Origin: Nemertoderma westbladi | Taxonomy: Eukaryota > Xenacoelomorpha > Nemertodermatida > Nemertodermatidae | Length of the DNA stretch: 25,754 nucleotides | Assembly: GCA_032718475.1 (NCBI GenBank) | Contig: JAUCBJ010005600.1 | Coordinates: 126,001-151,754 of the forward strand | Direction: 5' to 3' | Shown: piece after piece, positions 9,901 through 25,754 of the stretch | How the letters are laid out: each line of letters opens with the position of its first letter | Numbering within the stretch: the stretch's first letter is position 1 | Translations under genes and position numbers: made by a program | The notes under the pieces: model-generated | Database searches by the model: none | Seen by the model: the letters and a program-made list of their open reading frames with translations, nothing else | Told to the model about the DNA's origin: nothing

Positions 9901-10135
9901 AATATAAATTCAGTCACTATCTCTACATTATCCCACGGGCAAGTCTTATTCTATATTAATAACAGGTATTACAGTGTTGGAATCAATGGCTTCTATATCC
10001 TACTCAATTTATCGATTATACTCAATGTTAATGAGTTTATTGTTTTCCATAAAGTTACCCACTCATCTACACATGTGTGAAAGTCAAAGCCAAGCTAACA
10101 TTAAAGCATAGAACATCGCCGTGACCGTCACAAAA

Positions 10136-10233
10136 GTCGACACCCCCCTCTGTCACAAAATGTCACGCAAGCTCTACCCCCCCCCCCCCCCCCCCCTTAT
10201 GCGTGACATACTTTATGAACGCCCCCTAACCCA
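10136..10233. repeat. C-rich interspersed repeat, copy B
   Basis: This is the clearest copy: GTCGACACCCCCCTCTGTCA, then CAAAATGTCACGCAAGCTCT, a run of about 18 C, and GTGACATACTTTATGAACGC. Its two GTCAC-containing halves are loosely inverted, as in a short foldback transposon. Similar 'GCGTTCATAAA..GTCACGC' repeats are, to my recollection, common in invertebrate genomes. Confidence 0.8.
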
Positions 10234-10412
10234 ATTTGTTAACAATAATAATGGCTATTATAAGTCACGAAACTGAAAGTTTTAGATTAGGTTATCTACT
10301 AGATTTGCTTTGATGCGTTGTACATTATTTAAAATAAATTTAGCCAATTCGGGTAAAATGTCCCTTCTCCTTTGCGCGCGTCATAGGAAAGGCGTCAAAT
10401 TAAAATTCACAC

Positions 10413-11464
10413 TAGTGTTGCAATCGATGGGGATCTAGAATTTTCGGGATTCGGATCGGGATTACAACTATCGCGATCTCGATTTTCGGGATCGGAATTT
10501 TTAATTTAATTGAGGCCATACTCAACCAAAACATTAAATAGCTGTATCTGCCCTGTCCTCTTTTGAGTAAACAACTTTAAAGAAATCTCAAGTACTAAAA
10601 AATACCTAGATATGTAAAAAATATCCACTGCCTTTATTTTAAATGGTTCATAACCGTAGTTTTATTTCCCAGGTACGTATTTCATTTCACATAGGGTTTT
10701 AATATAATTTCTGCAACATCTTTATTATATCTACAGCAGCAGTCTGACTGAATCGCTGCCACATTAAATGTTTTCCATATTCAATAAAAAGCAACAGGTG
10801 TTTCTATTATTTATAATAGACATTAGTGTATATCTCTGTAGCACTGTTAGTAGGTAGTTATAAAAGGAACAGCGTTACCAATTCTATATATTAATCATAA
10901 TTTTTGTTTTTTGACAAAAAATCTTGTTTTTGTTATTGGCAACAATTGTAAATTTTTAAACAATTTTACAAATTTTAAGCTGCAGGGCATATCAATTCAT
11001 AAATCCCGAAAAATTCCGATATTTTTCCATCGAGATCAGACTTTTCGGGATCGCGATCGGGATCGGGATCGGGATTGCAATTTTGGATAAATTTCCTTAA
11101 AGTTATGAGAATATGTGGCGGGTTTTGGGTAACACACACATTATCTTACACTTCTGAAATATTAGAAAGATAAAGTTATATTAAAATTATTTTGCAATTA
11201 ATTACTGGATGGTTTACTGACCAAAATATTTGATATAACCAAAAATTCCGGTTCGGCTGTAACTATTTATCAGATATTCAACAAATTTACTTATATACTA
11301 ATGACCACGCCACGCCATATGTGCGCCAATAATGAGCTAAAACTAGGTTAAATGTTAAATGTTATACTTCGGGATCCCGTTCCAAAAAAGTTGGGATCGG
11401 GATCAGGATTGCATTTTTCGTCGGGATCCCTGTTTTTCGGGATCGGGATCCCGTTTAAACACTA
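10413..11464. mobile_element. Non-autonomous hAT-like element, 1052 bp
   Basis: The left end begins TAGTGTTGCAATCG and the reverse complement of the right end begins TAGTGTTTAAACGG, which fits the YAGTGTTG-type termini of hAT transposons. Flanking 8 bp sequences are ATTCACAC (10405-10412) and ATTCGCAC (11465-11472), a 7-of-8 match as expected for a hAT target duplication. Subterminal regions are packed with GGGATCGG-type repeats in both orientations (10434-10500, 11000-11085, 11367-11455), candidate transposase binding sites. The AT-rich interior encodes no transposase. Confidence 0.8.
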
Positions 11465-11472
11465 ATTCGCAC

Positions 11473-12481
11473 CATTAATTCATTTAATTAACCGACAACT
11501 CATCTTCTTTTGATATACAGTATTAGTAATACTATATTTAGCTTGTAGTTGAGGTACCTAACTAGAATACTACTGTAAGAGACTCGAGATTGTTTAAATT
11601 CACCTTCAACAAATTCATATTAACCTGCTAGATAGTTTCTTTTTATATTGAAAATAACCTAGCAGAAATAATAACTGTACAACCTAATCCAACAATTTAA
11701 TGAAAATATCTCTTTTAATCCACTAGCTAGTTTCTGATATTAAAAATAGCCTGTTTGTTGGAGTTAATAATTTGACAAATTTTTACGAAACATACGGACA
11801 TACGGAAGCGTGCCCCAAATTGTTAAAAAAAACATATTGATAATTTACAATAAAAGCCACGAAAAACACACAATAAAAATAATATGTGATCATAAAACAT
11901 TAGGTACAATAAAAAAAATTTCTCAGAAGCACTAATTTGAAATTTAATTGTGTTAAAGAACAAATAACTCTTCTATAATAGCTATTATCATTCATAAAAG
12001 GCAAATTTTGATTATGTTGTATACAGTATGTTCATTATCTGCGTTTTAAGACTTTGATTCTAGAAAATTAGAAAATTCTAGAACAATGTTAGTCATTCCC
12101 GCAATATTAAGAGAGTTATTAAATTGTTATTTTGTGGGAGCTAGTAATTATTTATGACTTATGTTAGCTATAAAAAAAATTATTTTGTACTTTAAAATTC
12201 AATGACAACAGCCTATTCTAGAAAACTAAAAGATACAAAAAATATAAAAGTTGGGAATGGTAACTGTTGTAGTTTGTTAGGCAGAATTGCCATTATTTTA
12301 CACTGAATGAGTGTAAAATATTGTAGTTTTTTAGTTGATTTGGTGTCCTTGTCATCAATAATCCCAAAGATGCACCTTGACTTATTGGGGATTTTCTAAA
12401 AACTGAATAAATTTTACGTTTTACATGCTGTACTTTACTGTAGTAGTGAAGAAGCAGCAAATTATCGTCGACTGATATCTA
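11473..12481. other. AT-rich stretch downstream of the last PP4R3 exon seen
   Basis: No coding exon was recognised. I looked by eye on the minus strand for the next PP4R3 segment (the family's E-D-I-K-S-L and Y-V-Q-T-F-K motifs) and did not see it. It holds a short perfect hairpin (12295-12319) and three TTCTAGAA palindromes. Confidence 0.45.
12295..12319. repeat. Perfect 10 bp inverted repeat, 5 nt loop
   Basis: ATTTTACACT is followed by GAATG and then AGTGTAAAAT. The pairing extends a few further base pairs outward with one mismatch. Its function is unknown. Confidence 0.8.
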
Positions 12482-22745
<10,264 letters not shown>

Positions 22746-25700
22746 CTATAATAATATAAGGATAGTGAATATTATTTTTGCACATAAATATTTGTAAGTT
22801 TGTTTATTATTAAACTATGAATAATTCTATACGAACGCGACAGTGCATCCACTCATCCACCAAGTTTATTACAAGTTTTGGACATTTGCAAAATTTTATG
22901 TATATAATATATTGGTTCCGCAAAAAAATAACAAAGAAAAACGCATAAAAACTATAAAAATTTATTAATTGTAATTTATATAATCCCGAAATATTTGGCG
23001 TTTAAAGTAAATTTCAAGCTCTATCAGTCAATTATGATGAGAATAAAATTCTTCATCCTTTCAATTGGTGATCCTCACTTATACATTATAACTTATAAGT
23101 AAGTGAATTCATTGATCACAACTATATCTGAAAAGAGGATAAATGTGTTTGCTGTTAACCATTAAATAATGGCTAGACAATTTAACAGATTCCATCCATT
23201 AACCGCAACTAGAAAACTCTACAACAATAGCTACGAATATTATTAAAACCACGGTGGGATTACCTTGAAAAGGAAATTAATGAAAGGGATCGCATTGAGT
23301 GGATGAGATGTTGCGCAGTGTTTGGAAGAGGAGAAAAACATGTTTATACAGTAATTAGTGTGTTTTATTGCAGTTGAAGGAGGCCGGTATTATGCAAAAT
23401 ATTTATTATTTTTAATTATTATCGAATCCCCGGGAGGGTTTGCCAGGTACCAACACAATGAACTGGTATATACTGAACTGCAGTACAGATACAGTTGCAT
23501 ATATGATAAAGGGACATTAAACTTCCGTTGGAGACACCAGACTCATGGAGGGTACCTAGACACCACGGTCATGGTCACTGGTCATTGGTCACCCCAATCA
23601 TGGGTATGATTACGAACACCCTATGATACGCATATTACGAATGAGTCACTATTTGGCTCACCGGTAAAGCCGAGCTTCACCCTTTCAAAAACAATGTCAA
23701 AGATTCGCTTGGCAATACTGCAGCACTAGCGATCAACCAGTATAATAATCGTCCAGTGCCTGAATCTCAAAAAAACAAATATAACTTGAATTTTGCAAAC
23801 ATTATGTGATAATAAATCTGGATATGGAATCATATACTATCTACCTTATTTATTATTATTTATTATTATTAGTATGCGCCAGTAAGTAGTAATAGTAAAT
23901 CATCAATAAAGCCTTCAACACCAAGATATTGAATAATTAATTTAAAAAAAAGATTATATATGTAATAAATTAATTATAAACTTACAAATCAATATTTTTG
24001 TTAAATATTATTGCAATCATTAATAATTAAATTAGTTAATTGATTAAATAAAACTAAACATGAATCAAATAAACAGAACAATATGCTATTAAGATCTCTT
24101 TGAGAGAAGCACTGGCACACTTACCCAGTAAAAACGGTGAAATCGATTTTCTTCCATCCACCAAGAATTCCAAAAGAATGCCATGGAAACGCGAGAAGAC
24201 CTCTTAGGGTTCGAAACAATATCCACACCTCCAGACTAAAACTCAGGTGATATTGAAAAATAAAGCAATCTTCTAAGTCTCAATATATTAATTAATGCCC
24301 AGTCAGAGTGTATGTAGTAGTTACCAGACCGATTCACAATGACACTGGGGATTAGGTCAGACCGTTATGAGCCACTGCCCATTAATCTGAGGCCCCAAAT
24401 CATTACAACGCGCAATGATGATGATATGCCGTGTCCATTTTTATATTATTATTATTACATCGCCGCTACACATAATACACAATGCCAATTGAGTCAATGA
24501 CAAACGTTTAAACATTTATCCGTCGATTAAGGACAATCTTACACGCAGTCTCACAATGCAACAATGTTTGTTTTCTTGGCAAGACAGAATGTCCTATTTA
24601 AGGACCATTGTGTCGAGGCTATACACGAAACATCTTGGCTCCGCCACTTGTAGCAATGGGTTGGCATTATACTTATACGATGGCATTATTCCTCAACACG
24701 CCAAATAATAATCCATTTCCAACCAATTAACGATATCTAACACCGGAAATCACTGATTATCTAAATAAGCGTCGTTTAACAAGTAAACCGTCAAAATAAG
24801 CTATTAGTATAATCTACACTAGTATTTCAGCGAATGATTTGGCTCATTAGTAATTAATTCGCACTGGCAGATAATATAACCATTGGCGTAGCTCTTCAAA
24901 CAAATACACAAACAGGGGATGCTGCTCACGCCAGCACTATATCGATTGAGTAGGTTTTATTACACACATCTAGATGTAATCCGCGACTACTAATAGATAC
25001 CAGGCCAAGTGCCATTGTTACAGTGGGAGGAAGCCAGCCCTACTAAGCTTCCAAGCAATAGCTACAGCTACAATACTGTATCAGGTGCTCTGGGACTGAC
25101 AAATCAAATAGGAGCTGTATAGTGGGTAGGCAACCCCTGCTAGCCTGCTTCTCTCTTCAGGGGGAGAGAAGCCTGCCCATAGCTGCACTCATTACACACA
25201 CACAACACAAGCAAGCACTACACACTGCACTGAACAGCTAACCATTAGGGCATCACTATGCCAGGATTTTATTGATAACAGTGCAACAACAAAATATGAC
25301 GGTTAACACACACAGAGCGCGTTCTTTCAAAGGCAGCAAGTCAGAGATCTATCGCTGGTATAATAGGTGGTTACGTTAGTATTAAAGGGGTATGATTGGG
25401 GTAGGGGTGGGGTATGGATGAGGGTGGAAGCTTGGACGACCGGGGGGTGTGTGAGCAGTCAGAGAGGAAGTATTATGTTGTATTACAATAGCCGGTCATA
25501 CAATACGGGTGGTAAGGGAATTCAGTGGGTGCAAAACCTTGGCTCGATAGGGCGGGAATCTGGAACCCTACTCCCACCAAGGCGTTCTCTTTCAATAGAA
25601 CCGCGCTGCCCTTTGGGGATTGTGTCATTACGCCCTGCGCACTGTAGGATTCCGCGTGTTCTTGATTTAGTTCAGCCCCGCTCAATCAATTACCTTTGGG

Positions 25701-25754
25701 AAGAGCCACACAGAATCGGAAGCAATCAATCAATAATTTATACAGTGGCCATTT
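22746..25754. other. Right-hand 3 kb, probably upstream intron of PP4R3; no supported gene
   Basis: The acceptor at 22746-22747 shows that the transcript continues to the right, so this is intron at least at its left edge. I looked for the EVH1-like exons (W-D-D-R-G-T-G and I-W-E-K-I-C type motifs) on the minus strand and did not find them. Small ATT-rich microsatellites occur near 23850-23880. G-rich sequence lies at 25385-25455. Frames at 23358-23609 and 25473-25685 lack motifs. Confidence 0.5.

Noticed and set aside
9744-9959. Proline-rich plus-strand frame
   Set aside because: Proline codons come from C-runs of a repeat; there is no other support.
23358-23609. Plus-strand 83-codon frame
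   Set aside because: No recognisable motif, no splice or promoter context, and composition like the surrounding spacer.
25473-25685. Minus-strand 70-codon frame as the missing 5' PP4R3 exon
   Set aside because: It has none of the EVH1/PH-like motifs expected just upstream of the SMK-1 domain.

Overview
This is a eukaryotic nuclear window. Genes are split by GT-AG introns, spacers are AT-rich, and there are minisatellites, a decayed non-LTR retrotransposon, MITE-like elements and a tRNA-derived SINE. The one secure gene family (PP4R3/SMEK) and the repeat types suggest an invertebrate animal. I cannot name the phylum from sequence alone.

Layout, left to right. (1) 890-1390, plus strand: an intronless four-membrane-span protein, weakly LAPTM-like. 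(2) About 1522-5340, plus strand: a decayed RTE-like non-LTR retrotransposon. Its endonuclease and reverse transcriptase remnants are separated by a 1.55 kb minisatellite (36 bp x about 43). A TA-flanked MITE (5379-5640) lies just beyond it. (3) 7771-8721, minus strand: first coding exon, or whole gene, of an unrecognised type II membrane protein with an acidic ectodomain and a six-residue K-A-D-N-x-D repeat. (4) 9.7-11.5 kb: C-rich interspersed repeats and a 1.05 kb non-autonomous hAT-like element with a near-perfect 8 bp target duplication. (5) 22745 down to 12566, minus strand: six consecutive coding exons of a divergent PP4R3/SMEK, the regulatory subunit 3 of protein phosphatase 4, running from the SMK-1 domain through the armadillo-like region. 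The N-terminal EVH1/PH-like exons and the C-terminal acidic tail were not found in the window. Introns carry a second 36 bp minisatellite (about 50 copies), a C-rich repeat, a foldback inverted repeat and a SINE. (6) 22.8-25.75 kb: no supported gene; probably upstream intron of the PP4R3 gene.

The most unusual feature is at 17335-17647. The 3' end of PP4R3 exon 3, with its splice donor and about 20 bp of intron, is repeated four times in tandem with a 78 bp period. All copies lie in one open frame, giving four near-identical donors that would add 0, 26, 52 or 78 residues. The copy nearest the exon body has one extra base. As written, this shifts the frame for every donor choice, so it is either an assembly error or a real disrupting allele.

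The genes show no evident functional relationship. PP4R3 is a phosphatase regulator, and the two small genes encode membrane proteins. All exon joins were read by eye from splice motifs and remembered family conservation; no alignment or search was run.
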